Shown here piece by piece: positions 13,555 to 24,534 of a stretch of 64,000 nt of DNA. Source of the DNA: Brassica napus (Eukaryota > Streptophyta > Magnoliopsida > Brassicales > Brassicaceae); assembly GCF_020379485.1 (NCBI RefSeq), contig NC_063452.1:35549608-35613607 (forward strand), read 5' to 3'. The notes beneath the pieces were generated by a model. That model saw only the letters and a program-made list of their open reading frames with translations, searched no databases and was not told where the DNA came from. The position numbers and the translations under genes were made by a program. The first letter of the stretch is position 1; each line of letters starts with the position of its first letter.

Positions 13555-13735
13555 GAATCAAGCTTTAATGGTTTTAGCCACCAAATCCTGTTCACTTCTT
13601 TTTGACCTATCTCCTAGGATTATTTGTGAATCAAGCCTTAATGGTGGTAGCCACCAAGTCCCGTTCTAATCCTTTACCTATAGAATTCTTATGAAGCAAG
13701 CCTTAATGGTTGTAGCCACCAAGTCCTGTTCGAAT
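13555..13735. repeat. Three tandem copies of a ~65-70 bp unit
   Basis: Units begin near 13555, 13627 and 13691, each sharing a core like GCCTTAATGGTGGTAGCCAC followed by CAAGTCCTGTTC. They lie in the 3' untranslated part of element A, upstream of its polypurine tract. The units differ by several substitutions and by spacer length. Confidence 0.8.
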
Positions 13736-13821
13736 TCTTTCCTAAATTTCTCTATTTCTAATTATAAACATAAATAATATATATATATTTTTTTTTATAA
13801 AAACCTAAATTCAAAATTTAA

Positions 13822-13840
13822 GAGAGAGAGAGAGAGAGAG
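13822..13840. repeat. (AG)n microsatellite
   Basis: A simple AG dinucleotide run in the 3' UTR of element A. Confidence 0.9.
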
Positions 13841-14544
13841 TGATATTTCTACACGAGGCTTTACCTTCCAGACTTGTTTGAAGAATCCGATCCCATGTAT
13901 ACCAAGCCCCAAGACAAGCAGAGTTGAGGTCAATTAGGTTGAAGGTCAGCTTTGGTTCCTTCAAACATTCTCAGCTAGTGTAACATAGTTGACAGGTTGA
14001 TCCACTTTGGTATCTTTAGTGCTATCTGCAACTAGTAAATCTAGAATGGTGTGGTTAGATAATAAGCAAAAATTAAACAAGTTCATTATCCCCTTCTTGA
14101 CTCAATAAAAACTCCTTTTGAAAACATTTTAATAAGACTCATGTATAAACTAATATTATTAAACATCCCCCACACTTAAACTTCACTGTCCACAGTGTAA
14201 ATTAAGTCAGAGTTATGTGAATAACTAAAGCATAAGGACTCAATGTAACAAGTAAGAATGATATACCAGACCGAATTAGATCTCGATCGATGTAAATGTG
14301 TTGAAATCGGTCGCGACATGTGATGTTCTGTCAATCGATGTCGGCAGTGGTTCGTCGGTCGATACTCATGGTAATCGTCTACTCGGATCTTTTTATTTTA
14401 TTTTTCTTTTTATGACCTGCAATAATTAAAAACCAACATAAATACTAAATCAATGAAAACCAATTAAATATTACCTAATATTGGGTTGCCTCCCACTCAG
14501 CGCTTTGTTATAGTCATTTGGCTTGACTTTTGGAGGTGATTTGG

Positions 14545-14805
14545 CTAGTAATGTGGAAAGCTGGAACTTGCTGGGAAACAAGTCTCCATCTCTTCTCTGC
14601 GCTTGTTGAACCATGTACCAGTGAAGTCTCTCATCGCTTCATCTCTTCTGCGCCATTTGTCCATCATTGATGCAGTTGCATTCTCTATCTTCTGCAATTT
14701 GTCGTCAAGACTCTCAAGTTGGAACTGATTCCTTATGAGTGTGACGTACGCATCGTCTGAGATCTCTTCTCCATGTTTGTGTGTATCAGACATGTCTGAT
14801 TTCAC
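14545..14805 (-). pseudogene. Element A small conserved 3' ORF
   Basis: An 86-codon frame with a mostly helical, charged sequence (QFQLESLDDKLQKIENATASM; then WFNKRREEMETCFPASS). It follows the Ser-Ile-Asp-rich region and precedes the 3' UTR. I associate similar peptides with the 3' part of Brassicaceae Athila-related proteins, but know no function. It may be the C-terminal end of the 15133-16098 protein separated by stops. Confidence 0.5.
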
Positions 14806-15132
14806 CTATGGTACTAGCCTACCTCGGTTTGTAGCTTCATCGACCGATGTTCGTCTGCGACTGTCGGTCGATTTGTTGTTGTGTCTGTCGATCGATGCTG
14901 ATGCTTCTGGTCGACGAGCGATGTATCCCTGAATCTCTACTATCTTTCTCTGTATTGCTTATATCTTGGAAGTCATAGAACTTATTGTAAGGTCCATCGG
15001 GAAACAGATGTCATCACATCTCCTATCAAGCCTCTCTTCTTTAGTTTCCAGAGTTTTATAAATTCCTTCTACCAACTGATCAATGTCTGCTCTGGTGTAA
15101 GAATCTGGTTGAGACTCCATCGGATGTGAGTG

Positions 15133-16098
15133 TTATGGGTTGTCGTCGATCGATGTTGGCTGGTGTCTGTCGATCGACGCTGCAGCAGTTGCTTTGGCCG
15201 CACACTGTGTCTGGATCTTGGCTATGTCTTGCCTCATCTCCTCCATACATGTAGTTAACCAACTGACGCTATCATTCAGTGGATAGTAGACACCATCAAG
15301 CTTCATCTGGAAATCACCTTCATTCTTTTCTTGGGCTCCACAGACTCCATAAAACATCTCATTGATCTCGTCCTTGGTGTAGATCTCTGGTACCAGCTTA
15401 GTCTTTGTGAATGAGCTAGCATGTTCTGGAAGACATAGGTAGATGTGCTCATCTCTTGAAGCTCTTTCCAGAAGACTTTTGATATCTCCCATGGATACAC
15501 TGATGATGTGTCCATCTACATCTCTGGCGTGCCCATGATCATCTCTGTAGACTCCATACTCATCTTTCTCCTCCCAGTTGAATCTTCTGGTTCCATCACG
15601 GTCATAAGCTCTTTTTCCAAATTCTGGATGTCTGTCGATCGATGAAGAGACTTCAACGTCGATCGACGGTCGAGTATTCTGTCGAGATTTCTGCTTGAAA
15701 CGATCATCTACTCCACCAGTTGTGTTATAGATCTCGCATTTGACCCTCTGCTGATGCGCTAGGCTGTTGCGTTGTTGCATGAAGAGATTTTCTGCTCCAT
15801 TAGCCATCTGAAGAATGTCTGCAATGTCCTCGCTGGATACTTGCAGTGCATGTCCATCTATTTCTCTTGCATAGCCATCTGGGTTCCTGAAAATACCAAA
15901 CTCATCACGTGTTAGATAATGATTATCATAATTAGGTTTTTCGCTTACAGTGGATTGTGGTTTCGGACGGATGTCGATCGATGATGGATGTTGGTAGTCG
16001 ATCGACGGGTGGTTGATTCTCGAGTAAGGATTACTGAAACGTGTTCTTTCCCAACAGGTTTCTGCTTGGTGTTGATCTGCTTCATCACGTCTTTGCAT
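15133..16098 (-). CDS. Element A SID-repeat protein with duplicated DEFG/DEYG module
   Basis: An open 321-codon frame, the longest in element A. It holds two diverged copies of one module: about residues 64-110, with DEFGIFRNPDGYAREIDGH then SSEDIADIL, and about residues 178-222, with DEYGVYRDDHGHARDVDGH then SMGDIKSLL. Between and around them lie short Ser-Ile-Asp motifs encoded by TCGATCGA (PSIDYQHP, SSIDRHPEF, ASIDRHQP). No enzyme motif is visible. It occupies the place where pol (RT, RNase H, integrase) would lie in an autonomous element. The frame probably extended further upstream before stops arose. Function unknown. Confidence 0.65.
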   Translation of the reverse strand: MQRRDEADQHQAETCWERTRFSNPYSRINHPSIDYQHPSSIDIRPKPQSTVSEKPNYDNHYLTRDEFGIFRNPDGYAREIDGHALQVSSEDIADILQMANGAENLFMQQRNSLAHQQRVKCEIYNTTGGVDDRFKQKSRQNTRPSIDVEVSSSIDRHPEFGKRAYDRDGTRRFNWEEKDEYGVYRDDHGHARDVDGHIISVSMGDIKSLLERASRDEHIYLCLPEHASSFTKTKLVPEIYTKDEINEMFYGVCGAQEKNEGDFQMKLDGVYYPLNDSVSWLTTCMEEMRQDIAKIQTQCAAKATAAASIDRHQPTSIDDNP

Positions 16099-16299
16099 GT
16101 TGAGAAGTTCCTCATATGTGAAACCCTCATGAAGTTCATCTCCTCCTGGTTCATGTACTGCAGTTTCTACTGCATAGCTTTCGTGATGGTGATCATCGGC
16201 CCAACTTCCAATTGAGTAATTTTCTTCTCGTACACGGTCGACTTCAGTGTCGATCGATGGGTAGCAGGAAATGTCGGTCGATGCTCGTTTTCGGTTTGT

Positions 16300-17274
16300 C
16301 TAATGAGGAAGAGTGTCGATCGATGTTGAGACAGTTTTATCGATCGACGGCGCATTCCTTTTCCTCGAGGAATGGTGGATAAGTCTATCTTCCTCATCAA
16401 GAATGCCTCTGTACTCTACAGCTCGTTCCTCCTCATAATCTTCATCATACTCCTCAGTATGCATGGTGTCTTTGGTGTGTGTCTCCATGGTGGGATTGTA
16501 GTAGTCGTTCTCCCAATCGCGTGGACTACTGTCGACCGATTCTTCCTTTGGACTGTCGATCGATTTCTGGTGGGCACTGTCGATCGATGTGGCGGTGTGA
16601 GTTTCAATCGACGCCGAATATTCTGTCTCATACTCGGCTCCACAGTGGCATGCTGCGATGAGTCCTTGATCATCGATTCTTCTGGAGGACGTCTGTGGCT
16701 TCCTGTCCGGAATAGGGTTGTAGTGGACATGTGGATCTATGAGCGTCAGGCACAACTGGTTGGTTTGCATGTTGCACACTGCTCCTACTGTTGACAAGAA
16801 TGCTCTCCCAAGCAATAGAGAAGATTTTCAGTTCAGCCTGATATCCAAGACATGAAAATCAACTGGAACTAGGACATTACCAATCTGCACCTCTAGGTCT
16901 CTTATAATACCTGATGAGCTCCTCTGAGAACAATCCAGAAAAGTGAACGATTCTTTGGAAGGCTCCACCTTCAGACCCAGATGGTATGCCATAACCCTAG
17001 GTAGGATGTTGACTGATGCTCTTGTGTCGCACAGTGCATGTGAGAACTCAATACCCTTCACCGTGCATGGTACTGCAAACTTTTCAGGATCATTCTTCTT
17101 CTTCAGTGTAATCCTATTCTTCATCTTTTCTCTAGCCTCACAGAACATTCTCCTAATGTCCTCTTCAGTTTCTCTGGTCTCTCTGAAGAACATCCACAAT
17201 CTTTGGGTGAAATAGGCATCTTCGAATGGTTTTTCTAATGGGATCCTGTCGACTCTCTTTTGGAAACTTTCCAT
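16300..17274 (-). pseudogene. Element A retropepsin-like protease and SID-rich tail
   Basis: The first frame (16828-17274) is a retroviral-type aspartic protease: a lead-in (FAVPCTVKGIEFSHALCD), the active-site region, then VPVDFHVLDI. The usual Asp-Thr-Gly triad reads Asp-Thr-Arg (CDTRASVNILP), which should abolish activity. A stop separates it from LLGRAFLSTVGAV in the same frame, and the frame then runs into a linker with six or so SID/SVD motifs and an acidic stretch (EEYDEDYEEERAVEY). No RT motif follows, unlike autonomous Athila. Confidence 0.8.
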
Positions 17275-17297
17275 CTCCGTCTCATTAGCTTCCCTTT

Positions 17298-17711
17298 TCA
17301 GATGCTTAGCAACCTTTCCTTTCTCTTCCTCAAGGTTCTCCCCATAGGAGCCTTATCAACTTCCATAGGCTCTGCTGCATCATCTGAATGTGTGCTGGTG
17401 GTCTCTGGAGGGTTAGCTGAAGGTTTGGGTTGTAGCCAGAGTGTGTTGAGACAGGCGACTTCTACTTTGGCATCTGCACTCAGTATGTGAGGTGCGCGTT
17501 GATCGATGGGCGCTGGGTGTTGTCGATCGATGGCGGCCTCTCTCTGTCGATCGATGGCATGACCAGTGTGCCGATCGATATTGACATAAACATGGTTGGG
17601 CGGATGTGGGTGTCTTGCTGCGAACTCCTCGTGAGTCATAATCTTCACGGCATTGGAAGATGCATTTGACTCCGTAGGTGTCGTCGATCGATGCTCTTGA
17701 GAGCCAGTCAA
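17298..17711 (-). pseudogene. Element A gag-protease linker with SID motifs
   Basis: A 137-codon frame containing ANHVYVNIDRHTGHAIDR-like repeats and a basic end (LRKRKERL). Its repeats are again translations of TCGATCGA or its variants. It lies between gag and protease and probably belonged to one polyprotein. No domain is recognised. Confidence 0.55.
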
Positions 17712-18100
17712 TCAATTTTGATTCACGTCCGTCGATCGATGTTCGAAGTCTGGCGTCGATCGACACCAATGCGATCCGCCGAAACTCATCGAGCTTTCCA
17801 CTTCGAAATCTCCTTCTTGCAGCTTCTCCTGCTTTACCACTTGCTAGAAATAATCATCTATGATGGCATTCACGTGGTGCTTCATCACATCATCTCCTAC
17901 CCCCCTTGTTAAGGCCTCTTGCCTCTTAACAGCTTCTCTTGTCTGTACAACCTGCATCTCCAGCTCTTCACATGAGTGCTCAAAGTCTCAAACTTTGTAT
18001 TCAGGTTGGTGTAGACAGAGTCAATCTTCCCATTGAAGTCCACCGTCATGCTCTGCTGTCCCTCAAGAACCTTATCGAGCATCGCCTCAATCTTGCTCTC

Positions 18101-19528
18101 TTAAGTAGGTGGTGGTGGCTTCTGGTAGAATGAGTTTCCATAACTCATGTTGTTGCTGTAGTTGTTGTTGTAGGGTTTCTGCTGCTGCGAACTCTGGTTG
18201 AAATTACTTCTCTGTCCATAGAAGTTTCCATTCTGGTTTCCAGACCTCTGAAATCCAGTTCCTCCAATGAAGTTCACATCTTCTTCTACTTCTGCTTTTC
18301 CCTCTGTGTCTACAGCCTCTGCATCCTCTACTAAGCAAGTCTGCTTCCTGAGAAGCTTGTGAACACTGTCCAGCTTTGCTCTGACTTCATCCATCTGGTC
18401 ATTCCCAAGGATGGAAGCAGATCTCTTCCTCTCAAAGCCAGTGTTCTTGGTGTTGTTGTTGGATGCTAAGTTCTCAATAACTCTCACAGCCTCCTCTAGA
18501 TTCCTGGTGTTGAATTTCCCATCACTGGAAGCATCAAGAGCCATCTGATACTGCACTGCGATGCCTCTGAAGAAGGTCCTGAGTAGTTACACCTCATTGA
18601 ATCCATGGTGTGGACAGTCCCTCTGATAAGACTTGAATCTGATCCAGGAGCTTCTGGAGGACTACGTAGGCTCCTGAGTGAATGTGGAAATCTTGCTCCT
18701 CAAGTCTTCAGCACGTGCCTCATCAAAGAAAATGCATAAGAGTGCATTCTTGATGTCGGCCCAGGATGTGAGAGATCTTGGTGGTAACTGCTTAAGCCAA
18801 TGCGAAGCCTCTCCAGCAAGTGAGTACTTGAAGAGCTTGCAGAGTAGGTAGTCCTCAGGGACTCCTTTGACTTGTATAGCAGATATGAGATCCTTGAACC
18901 TCTTTAGATGGTCCATAGGATGCTGGTGAGATAACCCATTGTAGGGTGTCTGTCCCACGAGTGTGTAGTACTGTGGCTTCAACTCAAAATCCCCTCTCTA
19001 GATAGTTGGAGGACGAATAGCTGATTTGTTGGTGTAGAACTGATCTGGACGGTTGTAATCAACTAACGTTTTGGGTCGAGCAGCCTCATCTACAGGTAGA
19101 GTAGTTACTGTAGCATCAGTATCAGACTCAGGGATTGCAGCCCCCTGCGCATTTATCCTCTGACCTGCTGCATTACGCAGATGACCTTCCTGGTTACGCA
19201 GGTTTCCCTTCTCATCACGTACAAGTATCAAAGTCGCAACCATGTCTCGCGGCTCAGTATCGATCGATGTTCAGACTGAAGTATCGATCGATGTCGGGTG
19301 GAATATATCGGTCAACGAAAGAGTGTCTTCGGTCGACGGTGGTGAGCGAGTGTTGGTCGACGAGACTGGTGTCTGAGTCGACGGTGGCTGACGAAAATCG
19401 AGCGACAAACTAGTGTTGTTGTCGATCGATGAGGAGCTTATTCCTTTGCGGATTGAACGTTCCAAGCTTGCAGGATCTGATGAGAATAGCAGTTGATTTT
19501 TCTTGTTGCTTCTGGTATTGCTAGGCAT
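18101..19528 (-). pseudogene. Element A gag
   Basis: Capsid-type gag broken by several in-frame stops but otherwise in one frame: an N-terminal serine-rich segment (19271-19528), RDEKGNLRNQEGHLRNAAGQ (near 19200), the core capsid domain with HPMDHLKRFKDL, FKYSLAGEASHWLKQLP and SWADIKNALL (18662-18982), and a Gln/Asn-rich tail (18101-18556). This is the retrotransposon gag family that packages the element's RNA. The RDEKGNLRN piece resembles the module duplicated in the 15133-16098 protein. The start at 19528 follows the PBS by about 100 bp. Confidence 0.85.
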
Positions 19529-19622
19529 GTACCTGAAAAGACAAGAAATTTTTTGTGTCAGAAAGTGGTTTTAAGAAGAAACCTAGACTAAATCAAATTA
19601 AATCTATCAAGCGTTCAAAGCT

Positions 19623-19639
19623 CCCCGGCAACGGCGCCA
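19623..19639 (-). other. Primer binding site (tRNA-Asp) of element A
   Basis: The plus strand reads CCCCGGCAACGGCGCCA, the 3' end of plant tRNA-Asp as I know it, four bases from the 5' LTR. This PBS is characteristic of Athila elements. Confidence 0.85.
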
Positions 19640-19643
19640 AATT

Positions 19644-20922
19644 TGATCTCACTCAAATTACCCTAAGGTGTGAATTACTCTCTCAAATAAGAGGTTCAGA
19701 TGTAGTAGTTAGGGATCGAATTCACAGGGAGCTAGGGAACCTAATAAATCTAATTAAGTTGATTAAGGTAGGTTGTTTATTATTAAATATAAAAGACATG
19801 TTTGTGAGCAAGTTAATTGCTCGATTGATTGATTGGGGTTTTGGAACTTAGATGAAAGTAGCTAGACTTAGGGCTTTTATTCAGGTAATCAGGATTATAA
19901 TCCTACAGATACATGATAAGTTGTATGCATGATATTGTAGAGCTCAACACTTAATAACAAACCATTAGGCTTTCGCTTTCTAGGTTTGTCTATTGACCAG
20001 TGTCGATCGATTATTCTATAGGAATATCGATCGATTCACTTGTTGAAACGTCGACCGATTATTCGATTGGAATATCGATCGACGCTTTTGGTCAAGCGTT
20101 AATGCGCAGATTGAATAGGCTCACTAAGCTTCCTAGATCAGCTCTCGCCTTACTCTAGCAAACTTAGCTCAGTTAGGATGGATTCAGGGTGAGATAGGAT
20201 GGATTCATGGTGAGATGCAAGCTATTGCTTATGTCTACAACTCCTAAGGCAAGTTCTAGGTAGCTAATCTAGAAACATGCATTAATGACAATCCTAAAGA
20301 TGAATATCACAACTTAGCAATCTATAGTAGGAACTAATCCCTCATAACCTATTTAAACCCTAAATCTAACAAAGAAAACTACTCAGACATGGCAAAGCAA
20401 TTCATAACAGCAATTAGGTATAAAAAACTACATAGATAAATAGATAGATATCAATGGAGTTCCAATCACAAATCTCTTTGGATCTTCTCTCCATTCTGCT
20501 AAAAATCCTAGAAAACCTTTGCTGTGAAATCAGTAAAACAAGAAAGCACACTTTGCCTCTAATATGTTGGCAAAGCTTATATAATTAGGTTAAAACTCGT
20601 AAGGGGTAATCTTGTAAATTGGTGAAGACTTGGGCTCTAAGGCAGCTGAGACCAAACGGGCTTTTTGCGTGCTTCGCTGTTTATCGATGTTACGATGTGA
20701 ACATCGATCGATATGATTATTCCTCTTCAATATCGACCGATGGTCGTGCTCGATGATCATCTCGGGTGCTTACTCCAAATATCTCCAAAATGCTCCAAAA
20801 TCATCACTTTCTTCCTAATCACTCCTGATCCTTTAAATATACTAAATAGACTCTATAATATAATAAGTAGTTAAAATACTTATAAACCATGAGTAAAAGT
20901 GGGTCAAATCCATGGTCTATCA
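19644..20922 (-). repeat. 5' LTR of element A
   Basis: A 1279-bp LTR with ends TGATAGACC and GAGTGAGATCA on the minus strand. It carries near-perfect palindromes made from two TCGATCGA boxes separated by about 16 bp (20001-20033), a further pair near 20050-20092, and single boxes near 20700. Confidence 0.9.
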
Positions 20923-20927
20923 GATCT

Positions 20928-21250
20928 GCACATAGTGAAGAAGGAAAAAGTGAAAATAATGAGATAGAGAAAGACGTGGATGAAGAGAATTCTGGGGAAA
21001 GAGAGGAATCTGAAGAAGGAGAGATCTTGGAGAAGGTGGGACAGATGAAACATGGGGAATTATGAAACATGGGGAATTCAAGCATACCATCAATCCCGCG
21101 AAACTCTAAAACTGGATAGTTTCCGAAGGGTCAATAAAAAAGAACCGCACAATCAACAAACCAACGACACTTTTGGTGGTCAAGAAGATAACCTTGCAAA
21201 AGGATAGTTCCCAAAGGGTCAAGCAAATGTGTTTGAGTTTTCCTCGCAAC
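20928..21250 (+). pseudogene. LINE ORF1, 3' part
   Basis: Directly after the TSD the frame reads an acidic, coil-like C-terminal region (GEREESEEGEILE) typical of the end of DUF4283 LINE ORF1 proteins. It follows the piece that ended at 8112. Later bases give SIPRNSKTG, also familiar from this C-terminus, with stops. This shows element A inserted into the LINE. Confidence 0.7.
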
Positions 21251-21265
21251 CATCCCCCGATTTTG

Positions 21266-23114
21266 TCAGGTTCCGAAAAATTTGGAGTTTAGGATACTTC
21301 GGGAAGAAGAAAGTTCTGATATTCCTCCCGAATCATTGGTACGAGATACAAAAATTTGTCTCTTCGTTAGTACTTGGACGTTGATGAATCTTTGCAAATA
21401 TAAACCCTGAAAAGGGCGAGTATGACATAAGTCAACATACTTATTACAAACATGGAACATATTCCTTCTAAATGCAAAACCTATCATTGGGAGAAATTAT
21501 AAAAACCGGAGCATGAATATCCAAACCCATAATCACCAATGTCGAGCGAATCCTGAGACTAGTTAACCTCCTCTCCTCGTGTGGAGCAGCGGGTGCAATA
21601 TCTTCACAATCAGGAGAAACATGGATCGGAACCAACCTTCCCTAAATCCTACCCTCGATTTTGGACAGTAAAGGCTCTGAATAAGCATTCTGGCCTTGAT
21701 GATCGGAGTTCAATTCAACGCAAGCTTTGTATCATAGTTAAACGCCTCGGTCTCCCTCATATACTCCAAAGCACCAACGTCACCGCTGCACTCTCAAAAA
21801 TCACAGTAGGCTCCTTGAACAGTACCCATCTCCACCAACAATCTGAATCAAATGGTCTTCATAAATCGAGGCCGCCTCCCGCATTCCCTGCTTACTTCGG
21901 CATGCACGCTCTCAAACTCGGCCTTACGAGCCTCAACTTCGTTCTTCAAACGAGCAGCCTCCTTCTTGGCCTCTTTGGGTCTCAAGCGGAACGTCCGCGC
22001 CTCCAAATTGCTCGCCATGAGAGCCTCGTTCATCGCACCCAGACCCTACAAGAAAGAGAGACCAACGAGTTAGAAGCAGAATTTGAAATGACAAAAATCA
22101 ATAAAAGACTTACCCCCATGCACATGTCAAAAGCTTCCACATAATTTTCTGAGCCAGAAAGGTCGTTAATTGTCACTGGCTGTCCAAGAGGTCGCCTAAG
22201 GTGTGCCTGAAGGTAGCATAGCCCCCAAGCCCATCGTCCCCAAACGCCGACATTTCCCGATATACAATCAGGGTGCAAACGGTAAGAGTGTTGTCAATGC
22301 TACCCTTTTAGCTCCACTCGGTCCTAAAAACAGATAAGCATTCTTCCGCAATGGACAAACTATTCAAAAAAAATATGAAAGAGTCTCTCCAACGCCATTC
22401 ATTTGACGTGAACCCTTTGACTATCGTCATATGCTCTCTCAGTCCGAAGCAATAGGAAAGATTCTTCGATGTGTTCCCTATGTTCAAAAGGCCCTCTAGG
22501 TAGCCATCGCCAAGAGTCATCCTGCGGTCGAAACTTAGAACCAATATCCTGATAAGGTGTTGCTAACCGCGAGGAGTAACCTGACTAAGCGACACATTGA
22601 AGCGGTGCAGAACTTGAACTATAATTGATGGTATGGGAACCATAAACGGTAACGCAAGAGTTGCGCCTTGTAACATGTGAAAAAACTCGGCGGAGGAGTA
22701 TCAGCACTCTCTCCTTCCCGCGGTATCCGAAAATCCACGTTATTTGGAACCTGACAGAATCAGCGGATGGTTGTGAGGAAAACTTGATCACATTTGCTCG
22801 ACCCTTCCGAAACTATCCTTTTGGAAGGTGGTCTTCTCGGAACCCACAGTTCGGGGGAGGGGGGGGGGGGAATGTTCCAAATTGCACCGAGCTTTCCAAT
22901 ACGCTGCTGCTTCTTCTGGGTCAACGCGAGATACTCTGAACTCTTCTTTTGGAACTGTTTCGTCACTTGAATCATGAACCTCCTCTTTACTAAAACCGAC
23001 AGAGGGTGGCTTATCAAAATTACGGGCAGAGCGTGAGAAACTCCTTGTCACTCTCCTACTAGTCAACCTGAAGGGAAATAAGAAAATAAGGGAAAGAGAG
23101 AGAAGTAAAAACAA
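21266..23114 (-). pseudogene. PF04195-type 'putative gypsy-type transposon' protein
   Basis: Broken minus-strand frames recall the plant PF04195 family (gag-like protein of Ty3-type elements). From N to C: a Ser/Arg-rich start with DPEEAAAYWKARCNLE (22788-23114), IPRVG-like and RRVFSHV pieces (22585-22791), LGDGYLEGLLNIGNTSKNLSY, then FTSNEWRWRDSFIFFLNSLS ending VFRTEW (22308-22544), and a coiled coil rich in KEAAR/EVEARK (21848-22033). At least four frame changes occur. A G-rich run lies at 22853-22871. No LTRs or pol were found around it, so it is an orphan fragment. Confidence 0.65.
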
Positions 23115-23329
23115 ATTTATATCTTACGGAAATTCCTTGAAGAAATAATTGTGAGCAAGTAAGACCATGATTAACGGAGTATCTTAAGTGGGGTTGTTAG
23201 TGTTATTAGGATTTAAAAAAATTTAGCATTAATGTGAAGATGCGTTTCTTATTAGGGGGTTTTAAGAGTCGGGTCTTGTGGGACACGTGTTCCCTTTTGC
23301 CCGTTCATCTCTTTCTTTTTCGAGAAAGA

Positions 23330-23830
23330 ATCACTCGGCGTCCCTCTCCCTCTCCTCCACGACGCCTTGTCTCTCTAGCTTTCCTCGGCGACTCCGCATG
23401 TCTTTCGATCGGATGAATCAGTCGGCGTCTCCGTCGGTGGACTCTTTGTTTCTCTTGCTTTCCTCGATGGCTCCGCGTCTCTCTAGCTCCCCTCGACGAC
23501 TCCGCCTCTCCGCTTTTAATCTCTTAGTGGCTCTCCTCGACGGCTCCTCGACGACTCCGCCTCTGCGCTTTTTATCTCTCGGTGGCTCTCCTCGATGGCT
23601 CCACGTCTCTCTAGCTCTCCTCGACGACTCCACCTCTCCGCTTTTGATATCGCGGTGGCTCTCCTCGACGACTCCGCCTCTGCGCTTTTGATCTCACGGT
23701 GGCTCTCTTCGACGGCTCCGCGTCTCTCTAGCTCTCCTCTACGACTCCGCTCAAGTGCCTTTTGATCTCACGGTGGCTCTCCTCGACGGCTCCACGACGA
23801 AGAAAAGCATAGACGTCTCTCTCTGTGGCT
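23330..23830. repeat. GC-rich minisatellite
   Basis: Irregular tandem units of about 60-100 bp built around CTCCTCGACGACTCCGCCTC, GCTTTTGATCTCACGGTGGC and CTCCGCGTCTCTCTAGCTC. The repeats create long spurious frames on both strands (e.g. 23278-23691, 23418-23633) with no protein signature. Confidence 0.85.
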
Positions 23831-24534
23831 CTCCTCGACGAAATCAAAACGGCGATTGTTGTTGATTGGTCGAATCGAAAGGTAAAGCTATGTCTCTTGA
23901 TTATGTCTCATTTGTTTGTTTATGTCTCCTGATTAATAAATCGTTCACCTCTGATCCATTTCGATTGGGTTGTTTTCTTTTTGTGTTGAGATGTACGGAT
24001 CATGAGACATGCTTGGAAGGTCTAAGCAGAGGACTACACCTAGCGAGAAGATCCAATTGCAAAACAGGTAAAACGTATATATTTGATCTGTTACATAGAT
24101 TGGAAGTGTTGAAATGTGATTGTGATTCTTGTATTGAATTCGATTGTGTTCTGAAATGAATAGATTGTGATTCTTGTGTGAATTGAAGCCTCGATAATTA
24201 ATGTTTTGGTTACTGTTAGATTATGGGTGTGCTTAAAATCTTTGGTTAATTTCGATTGGGTTCTGAAATGAATTGAATGTGATTCTGGTCTGAATTAAAG
24301 CCTCGGTAATAAATGTTTTGGTTAGTGTTAGATTAAAGTTAAGATAGGTAATAAATAGATGAAAAAGGTTTGATAGAAATAGATGTGCTAGCTATATGTA
24401 TACTCGAATTGGTTGAGTGTTATGAATGCGTTGATCAATGCTTCTTTCATTCTTCTTTTCTATAAAACACATTCTTCTTCTCTTCCTTCTATCAAAAACT
24501 GAGTTCTTTTCTCTCTCTCTTGACACATTCGGAT

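Larger units (their letters stand above)
8118..20922 (-). mobile_element. Athila-type Ty3 LTR retrotransposon A, lacking RT and integrase
   Basis: Minus-strand element bounded by LTRs with TG/CA-type ends and flanked by a perfect 5-bp duplication GATCT at 8113-8117 and 20923-20927. The left terminus now reads TCATC instead of TGATC. Order on the minus strand: 5' LTR (19644-20922), PBS matching the tRNA-Asp 3' end (19623-19639), gag, aspartic protease, a long Ser-Ile-Asp-rich region, a repeat-bearing 3' UTR, polypurine tract, 3' LTR (8118-13141, split by a Helitron). No RT, RNase H or integrase motif is visible anywhere in it. Without the Helitron the element is about 9 kb. It was therefore probably mobilised in trans by an autonomous Athila relative. 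Confidence 0.9.

Noticed and set aside
8477..20710. CRISPR-like array from regularly recurring TCGATCGA
   Set aside because: The word is only 8 bp, spacing is irregular and most copies lie in retrotransposon ORFs in a plant genome.
21581..22144. Plus-strand frame of 187 codons
   Set aside because: It is antisense to the PF04195-type pseudogene. The minus-strand reading gives recognisable family motifs, while the plus reading shows none.
22853..22871. G-run as a G-quadruplex control site
   Set aside because: A single run of G inside a dead pseudogene; nothing suggests a role.
23278..23691. Long plus-strand frame rich in Ser and Arg
   Set aside because: It is produced by the minisatellite, which is open in more than one frame; no start context or domain.
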